From the NCBI RefSeq assembly GCF_019649055.1, contig NW_026570268.1:124001-188000 (forward strand): DNA of 64,000 bases, written 5' to 3'. The notes under the pieces were generated by a model. It ran no database searches, was not told the DNA's origin, and saw nothing but the letters and a program-made list of their open reading frames with translations. This document shows, in pieces, positions 1 through 13,200 of the stretch. Made by a program: the position numbers and the translations under genes. The DNA comes from Paramacrobiotus metropolitanus. Its lineage: Eukaryota; Tardigrada; Eutardigrada; Parachela; Macrobiotidae. How positions within the stretch are numbered: the first letter of the stretch is position 1; each line of letters begins with the position of its first letter.

Positions 1-122
1 CTGAGGTCGCCACTACGATATGTACTACCTATACACAGGTTGCTATGCTGAGTCGAACTGAAGTGCTGGGGGTTCTCTGACCCGCGTCCCCCAAGTCGCC
101 ACCACAATATATATTTTATATG
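1..122 (-). repeat. Left outer repeat unit of a foldback-like structure
   Basis: This GC-richer stretch contains the reverse complement of the ~110-bp units at 3541-4062: the phrase around GCTGAGTCGAACTGAAGTGCT here matches AGTACTTTAGTTCGACTCAGC near 3755-3777. Inverted copies at both ends of an AT-rich interior look like the arms of a foldback (TIR with tandem repeats) transposon that begins left of the window. No transposase is visible. The true left border cannot be seen. Confidence 0.6.
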
Positions 123-540
123 CATACTAGTTGATGTGATTTATCAAACCACTGCTGGAGGAAGTAGAAACCGAGAATATTTCTAAATATTCGTAAATGT
201 TTCTAATCTTTTTCACTAATATTTCTTATTATATTTCCACATATTCCTAAATATATTTCTTAATATTTTAGAAATTTTTCGATATATATATGCCTGACTA
301 TATTTCAAGACATATTTTCATAGTACAAAAGTATATCTGTAAATATGTCTTAACACATTTCTGAATTTATTTTTGATTATTATAATATTAAACTTCTGGT
401 ATTTCTGCACAAATTTCTACAATTTCTAAATATTTCTTAATACTTCTAAATATAATATTTCTAAATATTTTTATTATTCCAAAATATTTCTACATATTTT
501 TTTCAATATTTCTCTTTAATTCTATGAATATTTTTGTGTT
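123..540. repeat. AT-rich low-complexity tract with degenerate TTTCTAAATAT repeats
   Basis: Short degenerate repeats around TTTCTAAATATTTC fill this stretch. Their reverse complements (AAATATCTAGAAATATTT and similar) lie at about 3430-3540, next to the right-hand repeat units, so they probably form the inner part of the same inverted arms. No coding potential. Confidence 0.5.
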
Positions 541-840
541 ATATATTTTAACTTGTCAGAGCAGAAGGCTCTGCTGTCCTCTGGACGGCCGCCCCATCCG
601 CCACCTACCTGGTTGTCTCAAGCTCAAGCACAAATATCTTAATCTCAGCCAACAACGGCGATGGCACAGTGGCTGTACTACGTGGATCACAATCGGTAGC
701 CAGCGGTTAGATTCCGCTCCGTCGCCATTTTTCAGAATTTCCTCAACCGGAAATTCTTTCGGACTTCATCTGGCCGCCCTCCCTTCGCTGGGATACCCAC
801 GGACAGCCGTATTTATGGCAGCCCCTGAGAAACATTTTTC
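541..840 (+). mobile_element. tRNA-derived SINE
   Basis: A GC-richer island in AT-rich DNA. Positions 657-726 form a tRNA-like head: the 5' arm GGCGATG pairs with CGTCGCC; an A box TGGCACAGTGG lies at 662-672 and a B box GGTTAGATTCC at 705-715; a T-arm AGCGG/CCGCT encloses a 7-nt loop TTAGATT. The anticodon arm is poor and there is no CCA, so this is a SINE head rather than a working tRNA gene. The body probably runs to about 830 where AT-rich sequence resumes; there is no clear poly(A) tail or target duplication. The exact left border is uncertain; the head itself may start at about 651. Confidence 0.6.
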
Positions 841-3162
841 TAAATTTATTTTTAGAATGTAAATATATTTCTAGATATTTCAGGAAACATTAATTGGTAT
901 TTTTCGATAGGTTCTGATATATATAATTATTTCTTGATACAATGTTTCATAAATATACTAATTATGTTATTAATTTTTAAATATTTCTACTTCTTACTTG
1001 CTCTACCATTTTGTATTACTTAAAACGAAAACGTTAAAATCCTGATTACAGTGTTGAGAATATTTGAAAAATCAAATACCGTTAACATAAAAACTCTTTA
1101 ATAAAACCAGGTTTTCAAAAACCGCCATTCCACTTTAAAATACCTAATTTTCAAAGTATTAAAATACATGGCATGTCGAATTTTATCTAACCAGAACCTC
1201 TACGTTTCTATCCCTGCTGATTCTGTTCTAAACAAATTACTTTATGTAATGCTGCTGTAGAGATAAATTCGAACACCACTTTCAGAATAAATTTCTTAAT
1301 GGTTACTGCAAGCTTTGGATCATAAATTTATAAATTCATGCATTCATATTCCTTCATCTGCGGATGACACGTTGTAACATAACTACACATGACACAATGT
1401 TTCGTAATGTGCCCGTTTGTTTCAAAACTCCTAGTAGAAGGTCTCATACGCCCTTAGGACAAGCGGGCTGCGGTTCTAAATTTAAAATGTATAAGAAAAC
1501 GAATGCGTTAAGCATTTACACGTAAGCGCCGAAGCTGCAAAATCAGCCTCGCAGATTGGGCTTTTAGTTGCAGATCTAAATTTTATTATGAACCATCTTG
1601 TTACAATCGTACATGTAAATGCGCATAAGAATGTCAACCGTTTTCATACCAAACAACTGATCTAGCAATTTTTTTCCTAAACACATTACAGACATCGAAA
1701 AAAATTATTCTTAAGCTTGGAAAGATTACCAAAAATTTGGTTCCGTCACTTCCGCGTGAAATCTTACCGACCAGTTGTTGCGCACAAAAAAAAACGCGTT
1801 CACGCTCGTGTACGGACAACCACTAAATTTGCACGGTTTTTTAAAATTATTTCAAAGCACTATGGAGGAATGATTGACATCTAATTGTATAAGTACACGG
1901 CACCATCAAAGTTTTGTTGTCGGAGTTCTGCATACATCGTACGTTCTTCCCAGTATCGCGCGTTCCCAATTGATTTTGACTATACTGTTTTTTCTAAAGA
2001 TGCAAAATTATGCAAGAATAATATGATTATAATTTCTGTTTCAAAAATTAACTGATTACTTTATGTAATGCTACTGTAGAGATGCGTACTGCATACTGCT
2101 TTTAAAATAACTGCTGCTGCTTTTAATGCATACTGCTTTTCAAATAACTGCTTTAAATTAAAAAGGAAAATTTAGGAATCCGTTCGAAAGTCCGAATTCA
2201 AATTTAAATTGAACGGGCAAAATACAACTTTTTTAAAAGAAAATGTTAGTTAAAATGATTTTGATTTTAGCAGTAATTGCAAAGTTAAGAGAAACAATTT
2301 AATTTCCTTTTAAAAATCATCAATTACTTTGATATTTCGGATTTTTAAATAAAAAATAATTCAACAGCCAGAAAATCTTTAGGATTTTCATTTACTTTTA
2401 TTCGAGCGAGTTTCATCTCACTTTTTATTCATCACTTAACACAGTGAATTAAGTTCTATTGCGAATCGCTTTTCATCATTTGTTAGCTTATCCTGTGCAG
2501 ATGGATGCACATGCAATATATAGGAAAACAAATTCATTGGAACTGATATATCGGTGTCTTCGCGCAAAATTTTTGAAACACAAGTTAACGCCTCAAATAA
2601 TGTTTGTTCTGAGTTTTGGCTATTGTACCCGACCAGTGCTGAAGTGCATTTCGGGTTTCTACTTAGATTTATTTTTAGATAATGAGCCTTCTTAAGGATT
2701 TAAAGATGGTGGTACGTATTGGTAAACCGAGATTATGCATATTATTTACTTCAAAGCTAGGCTCTTTGAGATAATAAAATTCACACATCTAAAGTATTTT
2801 GGCATCTAGATATATTGAACTAATCAGATGTCTTCGCTTTTAACTGTTTTGATATTTGTATATGCACCGACCTTGATATTCTGGTGTTCGAAGATTCAGT
2901 TATCTATGTAGCTGGTAACTAATTCTGCTGTTTAGGTTTCTTAGCAGTTCAAACAATTTTAAAAAAAATAAAAAGTGAAGCTTTTACAGCATAAAAATTC
3001 TTGCATGTTCAATTATTAAGGTGTGAAGCATTATTGGGCTTAACAACTGAAGTTTGATACATGGTGGTTATGCGTAAACGTCTATTAACCATGTATTGCT
3101 CAGTCTTTAGGTAGAATCTTTCGTATAAATGATGGTACAATACCCGGCTTATATACAGAACA
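841..3162. other. AT-rich DNA without recognisable genes
   Basis: Roughly 2.3 kb of AT-rich sequence. The longest open frames are under 80 codons, have no recognisable motif and sit in low-complexity sequence. The phrase ATTACTTTATGTAATGCTGCTGTAGAGAT near 1237 recurs in nearly the same form near 2050, so part of it is a diverged local duplication. I see no promoter, RNA gene or conserved protein. It is probably the interior of the foldback-like structure or old transposon debris. Confidence 0.4.
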
Positions 3163-3369
3163 GTATATAAGGGGCAAAAGTAAGCATCTTCCACCGTTCC
3201 CCTGTACTGCTGCCGTCACCCGCCTGGAGTATGACGTTACGGCAGTACATATGGTTAAGTCTGGCGCGATACATAAGCGCCATGCTTAGCCACAACGTCA
3301 AACCCCAGTCGGGTGACGGCAGCAGTACAGGGGAACGGTGGAGAATGCCTGGTTTTGCCCCCTATATAG
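3163..3369. mobile_element. MITE-like element with ~60-bp terminal inverted repeats
   Basis: The left arm starts near TATATAAGGGGCAAAAGTAA and continues through CCACCGTTCCCCTGTACTGC; the right arm at about 3310-3369 is its reverse complement with few mismatches, including an unbroken 30-bp core. The centre (3220-3305) has no ORF. The outer ends are TATATA on both sides, which could be a TA-type target site. Most likely a non-autonomous DNA transposon. A looser version of the same arms occurs inside the element at 14674-15283. Confidence 0.7.
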
Positions 3370-3540
3370 AGACTGAGAACGCATAGATGTGAACTTGTAG
3401 ACACGATGTGAACTAGCCCAGCGGATCTAATTTTTAGAAATATCTAGAAATATTTAAAAGTTGTAGAGATACGTACAGAAATATCAGAAAACATAATTTT
3501 GGAATAATCAACAATTTATTCAGAAATCTGTTAAAACATA
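3370..3540. other. AT-rich spacer, inverted partner of the left AT-rich tract
   Basis: Contains GAAATATCTAGAAATATTT-type sequence complementary in style to 123-540. No gene. It joins the small inverted-repeat element to the right-hand repeat units. Confidence 0.4.
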
Positions 3541-4062
3541 ATTGCAGATTCGAGGGACGCGGTTCCGAGGTCCCGCAGCACCTCAGCTCGACTTAGCATA
3601 GCAAACAGTGAATATATGTTACATATGGTAGTGGCAACCTCTGGGACCCGGGTTCGGTGGTCCCCGAGGACTTTAATTCCACTCAGCACATCACACTGTG
3701 CATATATGGTACATGTCGTGATGGCGATCCCGGGACCCAATTCGAGGTCCCCGAGTACTTTAGTTCGACTCAGCATGTCAAAGTGTATAGGAATCACCAT
3801 GAAAATCAGTGGCGACTCAAGGTCACGTGGCGACCTAAAGGTCACTAGAACTTCCGTTTCATCGAACCCTCAACATGTCTTGAATTAGAAACGCAGGCTC
3901 GCTTCGTTCGCCCGCTCAATGAGAAAACCTCGGTGGCGACCTCGGTGACCCAAGTTCGAGGTCACCGAGAACTTCAGTGCGACTCAGCCCTTCAAACTGG
4001 TTATATAATGAGAAAATCTCGGTGACGACCTCGGAGACCTGGGTTCGAAGTCCCTAAGTTCT
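3541..4062 (+). repeat. Tandem ~110-bp repeat units, right arm
   Basis: Four to five diverged units share a core of the form TTCGAGGTCCCCGAG, ACTTTAGTTCGACTCAGC and ATATATGGTACATG. The reverse complement of this unit lies at 1-122. Open frames running through here on both strands are by-products of the repeat and have no recognisable domain. Confidence 0.65.
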
Positions 4063-4077
4063 TCATTTGAACTTCGA

Positions 4078-4200
4078 AAAAATTCCTCCCTCTTTTTGAC
4101 CATATCAAAATTCCTCCCTCCCTCGCTTCAAAAATTCCTCCCTCTTTTTGACCACGCAGAAATTCCTCCCTCTCAAAATTCCTCCCTCTTTCTGACCCTG
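4078..4200 (+). repeat. Short tandem repeat AAATTCCTCCCTC
   Basis: Five copies of an AAATTCCTCCCTC core, spaced by 12-20 bases (several with TTTTTGACCA between), form a small pyrimidine-rich tandem block directly before the satellite array. It may be the boundary sequence between the foldback arm and the satellite. Confidence 0.7.
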
Positions 4201-7200
4201 GCCACAAAACGCGGGGAATCGGTTGCCGCAAATGTCAGACAGAAAAAACGCCATCTAGACGGTTTCCGGCTCACTGACAGGTAAAAAGTATTCTCCAAAC
4301 CCGCCAATTTTATCTCTATGAAGCACAAATTTCAAAATTAAGAAAAAAACGTTTTCCTATCTAACGGAAGGCGGGGAATCGGCTGCCGCAAAAATCAGAC
4401 AGAAGAAACGCCACCTAGACGGTTTTCGGCTCACCGACAGGTAAAAAGTATTCTCCAAACCCGCCAATTTTATCTCTATGAAGCACAAATTTCAAAATTA
4501 AGAAAAAAACGTTTTCCTATCTAACGGAACGCGCGGAATCGGTTGCCGCAAAAATCAGACAGAAAAAACGCCATTTAGACGGTTTTCGGCTCACTGACAG
4601 GTAAAAAATATTCTCCAAACCCGCCAATTTTATCTCTATGAAGCACAAATTTAAAAATTAAGAAAAAAACGTTTTCCTATGTAACAAAACGCGGGGAATC
4701 GGTTGCCGCAAAAATCAGACAGAAAAAACGCCATTTAGACGGTTTTCGGCTCACTGACAGGTAAAAAATACTCTCCAAACCCGCCAATTTTATCTCTATG
4801 AAGCACAAATTTCAAAATTAAGAAAAAAACGTTTTCCTATCTAACGGACGGCGGGGAATCGGTTGCCGCAAAAATCAGACAGAAGAAACGCCATCTAGAC
4901 GGTTTTCGGCTCACTGACAGGTAAAAAGTATTCTCCAAACACGCCAATTTTATCTCTATGAAGCAAAAATTTCAAAATTAAGAAAAAAACGTTTTCCTAT
5001 GTAACAAAACGCGGGAATCGGTTGCCGCAAAAGTCAGACAGAAAAAACGCCATCTAGACGGTTTCCGGCTCACTGACAGGTAAAAGTATTCTCCAAACCC
5101 GCCAATTTTATCTCTATGAAGCACAAATTTAAAAATTAAGAAAAAAACGTTTTCCTATCTAACGGAACGCGCGGAATCGGTTGCCGCAAAAATCAGACAG
5201 AAAAAACGCCATTTAGACGGTTTTCGGCTCACTGACAGGTAAAAAATATTCTCCAAACCCTCCAATTTTATCTCTATGAAGCACAAATTTCAAAATTAAG
5301 AAAAAAACGTTTTCCTATCTAACGGACGGCGGGGAATCGGTTGCCGCAAAAATCAGACAGAAGAAACGCCATCTAGACGGTTTCCGGCTAACTGACAGGT
5401 AAAAAGTATTCTCCAAACCCGCCAATTTTATCTCTAAGAAGCACAGATTTCAAAATTGAGCAAAAAACAAAAAAAAATATGCGCCAAACCCGCCAATTTT
5501 ATCTCTATGAACCACAAATTTCAAAATTAATCAAAACACGTCTCCCAATATAACGGAGCGCGGGAAATCGGTTGCGGCAAAAATCGGACAGCAAAAACGC
5601 CATCTAAACTCTTTTCGGCTCACTGATAATTAAAAAATATGCGCCAAACCCGCCAATTTTATCTCTATGAAGCACAAATTTCAAAATTAAGGAGAAAACG
5701 TTTTCCTATGTAACAAAACGCGGGGAATCGGTTGCCGCAAAAATCAGACAGAAGAAACGCCATCTAGACGGTTTTCGGCTCACTGACAGGTAAAACGTAT
5801 TCTCCAAACCCGCCAATTTTATCTCTATGAAGCACAAATTTCAAAATTAAGAAAAAAACGTTCTCCTATGTAACAAAACGCGGGGAATCGGTTGCCGCAA
5901 AAGTCAGACAGAAAAAGCGCCATCTAGACGGTTTCCGGCTCACTGACAGGTAAAAAGTATTCTCCAAACCCGCCAATTTTATCTCTATGAAGCACAAATT
6001 TAAAAATTAAGAAAAAAACGTTTTCCTATCTAACGGAACGCGCGGAATCGGTTGCCGCAAAAATCAGACAGAAAAAACGCCATTTAGACGGTTTTCGGCT
6101 CACTGACAGGTAAAAAATACTCTCCAAACCCGCCAATTTTATCTCTATGAAGCACAAATTTCAAAATTAAGAAAAAAACGTTTTCCTATCTAACGGAACG
6201 CGAGGAATCGGTTGCCGCAAAAATCAGACAGAAGAAACGCCATCTAGACGGTTTCCGGCTCACTGACAGGTAAAAAGTATTCTCCAAACCCGCCAATTTT
6301 ATCTCTAAGAAGCACAGATTTCAAAATTTAGCAAAAAACGTTTTCCTATGTAACAAAACGCGGGGAATCGGTTGCCGCAAAAATCAGACAGAAGAAACGC
6401 CATCTAGACGGTTTTCGGCTCACTGACAGGTAAAAAGTATTCTCCAAACACGCCAATTTTATCTCTATGAAGCACAAATTTCAAAATTAAGAAAAAAACG
6501 TTTTCCTATGTAACAAAACGCGGGGAATCGGTTGCCGCAAAAGTCAGACAGAAAAAACGCCATCTAGACGGTTTCCGGCTCACTGACAGGTAAAAGTATT
6601 CTCCAAACCCGCCAATTTTATCTCTATGAAGCACAAATTTAAAAATTAAGAAAAAAACGTTTTCCTATCTAACGGAACGCGCGAAATCGGTCGCCGCAAA
6701 AATCAGACAGAAAAAACGCCATTTAGACGGTTTTCGGCTCACTGACAGGTAAAAAATATTCTCCAAACCCCCCAATTTTATCTCTATGAAGCACAAATTT
6801 CAAAATTAAGAAAAAAACGTTTTCCTATCTAACGGACGGCGGGGAATCGGTTGCCGCAAAAATCAGACAGAAGAAACGCCATCTAGACGGTTTCCGGCTA
6901 ACTGACAGGTAAAAAGTATTCTCCAAACCCGCCAATTTTATCTCTAAGAAGCACAGATTTCAAAATTGAGCAAAAAACAAAAAAAAATATGCGCCAAACC
7001 CGCCAATTTTATCTCTATGAACCACAAATTTCAAAATTAATCAAAACACGTCTCCCAATATAACGGAGCGCGGGAAATCGGTTGCGGCAAAAATCGGACA
7101 GCAAAAACGCCATCTAAACTGTTTTCGGCTCACTGATAATTAAAAAATATGCGCCAAACACGCCAATTTTATCTCTATGAAGCACAAATTTCAAAATTAA

Positions 7201-10200
7201 GGAGAAAACGTTTTCCTATGTAGCAAAACGCGGGAATCGGTTGCCGCAAAATCAGACAGAAGAAACGCCATCTAGACGGTTTCCGGCTCACTGACAGGTA
7301 CAAAGTATTCTCCAAACCCGCCAATTTATCTCTAAGAAGCACAAATTTCAAAATTAAGGAGAAAACGTTTTCCTATGTAGCAAAACGCGGGGAATCAGTT
7401 GCCGCAAAATCAGACAGAAGAAACGCCATCTAGACGGTTTTCGGCTCACTGACAGGTAAAAAGTATTCTCCAAACCCGCCAATTTTATCTCTATGAAGCA
7501 CAAATTTCAAAATTAAGAAAAAAACGTTCTCCTATGTAACAAAACGCGGGGAATCGGTTGCCGCAAAAGTCAGACAGAAGAAACGCCATCTAGACGGTTT
7601 TCGGCTCACTGACAGGTAAAAAGTATTCTCCAAACCCGCCAATTTTATCTCTAAGAAGCACAGATTTCAAAATTGAGCACAAAACAAAAAAAAATATGCG
7701 CCAAACCCGCCAATTTTATCTCTATGAACCACAAATTTCAAAATTAATCAAAACACGTCTCCCAATATAACGGAGCGCGGGAAATCGGTTGCGGCAAAAA
7801 TCGGACAGCAAAAACGCCATCTACACTGTTTTCGGCTCACTGATAATTAAAACATATGCGCCAAACCCGCCAATTTTATCTCTTTGAACCACAAATTTCA
7901 AAACTAAGCAGAAAACGTTTTCCTATATAACGGAGTGCGGCGAATCGGTTGCCGTAAAAATCAAACAGTAAAAGCGTCATCTAGACGGTTTTCGGCTCAC
8001 TGACAAGTAAAAATATTCGCCAAACCCGCCAATTTTATCTCTATGAACCACAAATTTCAAAATTAATCAAAAACGTCTTCCAATATCACAGAACGCGGGA
8101 AAACGGTTGCGGCAAAAATTGGACAGCAAAACGCCATCTAAACTGTTTTCGGCTCACTGATAATTAAAAAATATTCACCAAACCCGCCAATTTTATCTCT
8201 TTGAACCACAAATTTCAAAACTAAACAAAAAAATTTTCCTTTGTAACGGAATGCGGCGAGACGGTTGCCGTAAAAATCGGACAGTAAAAGTGCCATCTGT
8301 ACGGTTTTCGGCTCACTGACAAGTACAAAATATTCGCCAAACCCGCCAATTTTATCTCTATGAACTACAAATTTCAAAATTAAGCAAAAAACGTTTTCTT
8401 GTGTCACCGAGCGCGGGAAATCGGTTACCGCAAAAATCAGGCAGAGAAAACGCCATCTAGACTGTTTTCGGCTCACTGACAGGTACAAAGTATTTACCAA
8501 ACCCGCCAATTTTATCTCTAAGAAGCACAGATTTCAAAACTTAGCAATAAACGTTTTCCTATGTCACGGTACGCGGGAAATCGGTTGCCGCAAAGATCGG
8601 ACAGTAAAAACGCCATCTAGACTGTTTTCGGTTCACTGATAAGTAAAAAATATTCACCAAACCCGCCAATTTTAACTCTTTGAACCACAAATTTCAAAAC
8701 TAAGCAAAAAAAGTTTTCCTATGTAACGGAACTCGGTTAATCGGTTGCCGCAAACTTGAGACAGTAAAAACGCCATCTAGACTGTTTTCGGCTCACTGAT
8801 AAGTAAAAAATATTCACCAAACCCGCCAATTTTATCTCTTTGAACCACAAATTTCAAAATTAAGAAAAAAACGTTCTCCTATGTAACAAAACGCGGGGAA
8901 TCGGTTGCCGCAAAAGTCAGACAGAAGAAACGCCATCTAGACGGTTTTCGGCTCACTGACAGGTAAAAAGTATTCTCCAAACCCGCCAATTTTATCTCTA
9001 AGAAGCACAGATTTCAAAATTTAGCAAAAAACGTTTTCCTATGTAACAAAACGCGGGGAATCGGTTGCCGCAAAAATCAGACAGAAGAAACGCCATCTAG
9101 ACGGTTTTCGGCTCACTGACAGGTAAAAAGTATTCTCCAAACACGCCAATTTTATCTCTATGAAGCACAAATTTCAAAATTAAGAAAAAACGTTTTCCTA
9201 TGTAACAAAACGCGGGAATCGGTTGCCGCAAAAGTCAGACAGAAAAAACGCCATCTAGACGGTTTCCGGCTCACTGACAGGTAAAAAGTATTCTCCAAAC
9301 CCGCCAATTTTATCTCTATGAAGCACAAATTTAAAAATTAAGAAAAAACGTTTTCCTATCTAACGGAACGCGCGAAATCGGTTGCCGCAAAAATCAGACA
9401 GAAAAAACGCCATTTAGACGGTTTTCGGCTCACTGACAGGTAAAAATATTCTCCAAACCCCCAATTTTATCTCTATGAAGCACAAATTTCAAAATTAAGA
9501 AAAAACGTTTTCCTATCTAACGGACGGCGGGGAATCGGTTGCCGCAAAATCAGACAGAAGAAACGCCATCTAGACGGTTTCCGGCTAACTGACAGGTAAA
9601 AGTATTCTCCAAACCCGCCAATTTTATCTCTAAGAAGCACAGATTTCAAAATTGGGCAAAAACAAAAAAAATATGCGCCAAACCCGCCAATTTTATCTCT
9701 ATGAACCACAAATTTCAAAATTAATCAAAACACGTCTCCCAATATAACGGAGCGCGGGAAATCGGTTGCGGCAAAAATCGGACAGCAAAAACGCCATCTA
9801 AACTGTTTTCGGCTCACTGATAATTAAAAAATATGCGCCAAACACGCCAATTTTATCTCTATGAAGCACAAATTTCAAAATTAAGGAGAAAACGTTTTCC
9901 TATGTAGCAAAACGCGGGGAATCGGTTGCCGCAAAAATCAGACAGAAGAAACGCCATCTAGACGGTTTCCGGCTCACTGACAGGTACAAAGTATTCTCCA
10001 AACCCGCCAATTTATCTCTAAGAAGCACAAATTTCAAAATTAAGGAGAAAACGTTTTCCTATGTAGCAAAACGCGGGGAATCAGTTGCCGCAAAAATCAG
10101 ACAGAAGAAACGCCATCTAGACGGTTTTCGGCTCACTGACAGGTAAAAAGTATTCTCCAAACCCGCCAATTTTATCTCTATGAAGCACAAATTTCAAAAT

Positions 10201-13200
10201 TAAGAAAAAAACGTTCTCCTATGTAACAAAACGCGGGGAATCGGTTGCCGCAAAAGTCAGACAGAAGAAACGCCATCTAGACGGTTTTCGGCTCACTGAC
10301 AGGTAAAAAGTATTCTCCAAACCCGCCAATTTTATCTCTAAGAAGCACAGATTTCAAAATTGAGCACAAAACAAAAAAAAATATGCGCCAAACCCGCCAA
10401 TTTTATCTCTATGAACCACAAATTTCAAAATTAATCAAAACACGTCTCCCAATATAACGGAGCGCGGGAAATCGGTTGCGGCAAAAATCGGACAGCAAAA
10501 ACGCCATCTACACTGTTTTCGGCTCACTGATAATTAAAACATATGCGCCAAACCCGCCAATTTTATCTCTTTGAACCACAAATTTCAAAACTAAGCAGAA
10601 AACGTTTTCCTATATAACGGAGTGCGGCGAATCGGTTGCCGTAAAAATCAAACAGTAAAAGCGTCATCTAGACGGTTTTCGGCTCACTGACAAGTAAAAA
10701 ATATTCGCCAAACCCGCCAATTTTATCTCTATGAACCACAAATTTCAAAATTAATCAAAAAACGTCTTCCAATATCACAGAACGCGGGAAAACGGTTGCG
10801 GCAAAAATTGGACAGCAAAAACGCCATCTAAACTGTTTTCGGCTCACTGATAATTAAAAAATATTCACCAAACCCGCCAATTTTATCTCTTTGAACCACA
10901 AATTTCAAAACTAAACAAAAAAATTTTCCTTTGTAACGGAATGCGGCGAGACGGTTGCCGTAAAAATCGGACAGTAAAAGTGCCATCTGTACGGTTTTCG
11001 GCTCACTGACAAGTACAAAATATTCGCCAAACCCGCCAATTTTATCTCTATGAACTACAAATTTCAAAATTAAGCAAAAAACGTTTTCTTGTGTCACCGA
11101 GCGCGGGAAATCGGTTACCGCAAAAATCAGGCAGAGAAAACGCCATCTAGACTGTTTTCGGCTCACTGACAGGTACAAAGTATTTACCAAACCCGCCAAT
11201 TTTATCTCTAAGAAGCACAGATTTCAAAACTTAGCAATAAACGTTTTCCTATGTCACGGTACGCGGGAAATCGGTTGCCGCAAAGATCGGACAGTAAAAC
11301 GCCATCTAGACTGTTTTCGGTTCACTGATAAGTAAAAAATATTCACCAAACCCGCCAATTTTAACTCTTTGAACCACAAATTTCAAAACTAAGCAAAAAA
11401 AGTTTTCCTATGTAACGGAACTCGGTTAATCGGTTGCCGCAAACTTGAGACAGTAAAAACGCCATCTAGACTGTTTTCGGCTCACTGATAAGTAAAAAAT
11501 ATTCACCAAACCCGCCAATTTTATCTCTTTGAACCACAAATTTCAAAATTAAGAAAAAAACGTTCTCCTATGTAACAAAACGCGGGGAATCGGTTGCCGC
11601 AAAAGTCAGACAGAAGAAACGCCATCTAGACGGTTTTCGGCTCACTGACAGGTAAAAAGTATTCTCCAAACCCGCCAATTTTATCTCTAAGAAGCACAGA
11701 TTTCAAAATTGAGCACAAAACAAAAAAAAATATGCGCCAAACCCGCCAATTTTATCTCTATGAACCACAAATTTCAAAATTAATCAAAACACGTCTCCCA
11801 ATATAACGGAGCGCGGGAAATCGGTTGCGGCAAAAATCGGACAGCAAAAACGCCATCTACACTGTTTTCGGCTCACTGATAATTAAAACATATGCGCCAA
11901 ACCCGCCAATTTTATCTCTATGAAGCACAAATTTCAAAATTAAGGAAAAAACGTTTTCCTATGTAACAAAACGCGGGGAATCGGTTGCCGCAAAAATCAG
12001 ACAGAAAAAACGCCATTTAGACGGTTTTCGGCTCACTGACAGGTAAAAAATACTCTCCAAACCCGCCAATTTTATCTCTATGAAGCACAAATTTCAAAAT
12101 TAAGAAAAAAACGTTTTCCTATCTAACGGACGGCGGGGAATCGGTTGCCGCAAAAATCAGACAGAAGAAACGCCATCTAGACGGTTTCCGGCTCACTGAC
12201 AGGTACAAAGTATTCTCCAAACCCGCCAATTTATCTCTAAGAAGCACAGATTTCAAAATTGAGCAAAAACAAAAAAAAATATGCGCCAAACCCGCCAATT
12301 TTATCTCTATGAACCACAAATTTCAAAATTAATCAACACACGTCTCCCAATATAACGGAGCGCGGGAAATCGGTTGCAGCAAAAATCGGACAGCAAAAAC
12401 GCCATCTAAACTGGTTTCGGCTCACTGATAATTAAAAAATATGCGCCAAACCCGCCAATTTTATCTCTATGAACCACAAATTTCAAAATTGAGCAAAAAC
12501 CGCTTTCCTATGTCACGGAACGCGGGAAATCGGTTACTGCAAAAATCGGACAGCAAAAACGCCATCTAAACTGTTTTCCGATCACTGATAATTTAAAAAA
12601 AATTTACCAAAAATTCAATTTTATCTCTTTAAACCACAAATACCAAAAATAAGCAAAAAACGTTTGCCTATGTAACGGAACGCGGGAAATCGGTTGCCGC
12701 AAAAATAGGACAGTAAAAACGCCATCTAGACTGTTTTCGGCTCACTGATAAGTAAAAAATATTCACCAAACCCGCCAATTTTATCTCTTTGAACCACAAA
12801 TTTCAAAACTAAGCAGAAAACGTTTTCCTATATAACGGAGTGCGGCGAATCGGTTGCCGTAAAAATCAAACAGTAAAAGCGTCATCTAGACGGTTTTCGG
12901 CTCACTGACAAGTAAAAAATATTCGCCAAACCCGCCAATTTTATCTCTATGAACCACAAATTTCAAAATTAATCAAAAAACGTCTTCCAATATCACAGAA
13001 CGCGGGAAAACGGTTGCGGCAAAAATTGGACAGCAAAAACGCCATCTAAACTGTTTTCGGCTCACTGATAATTAAAAAATATTCACCAAACCCGCCAATT
13101 TTATCTCTTTGAACCACAAATTTCAAAACTAAACAAAAAAATTTTCCTTTGTAACGGAATGCGGCGAGACGGTTGCCGTAAAAATCGGACAGTAAAAGTG

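Noticed and set aside
657-726. A functional tRNA gene
   Set aside because: The anticodon arm does not form properly and the sequence continues into a SINE body.
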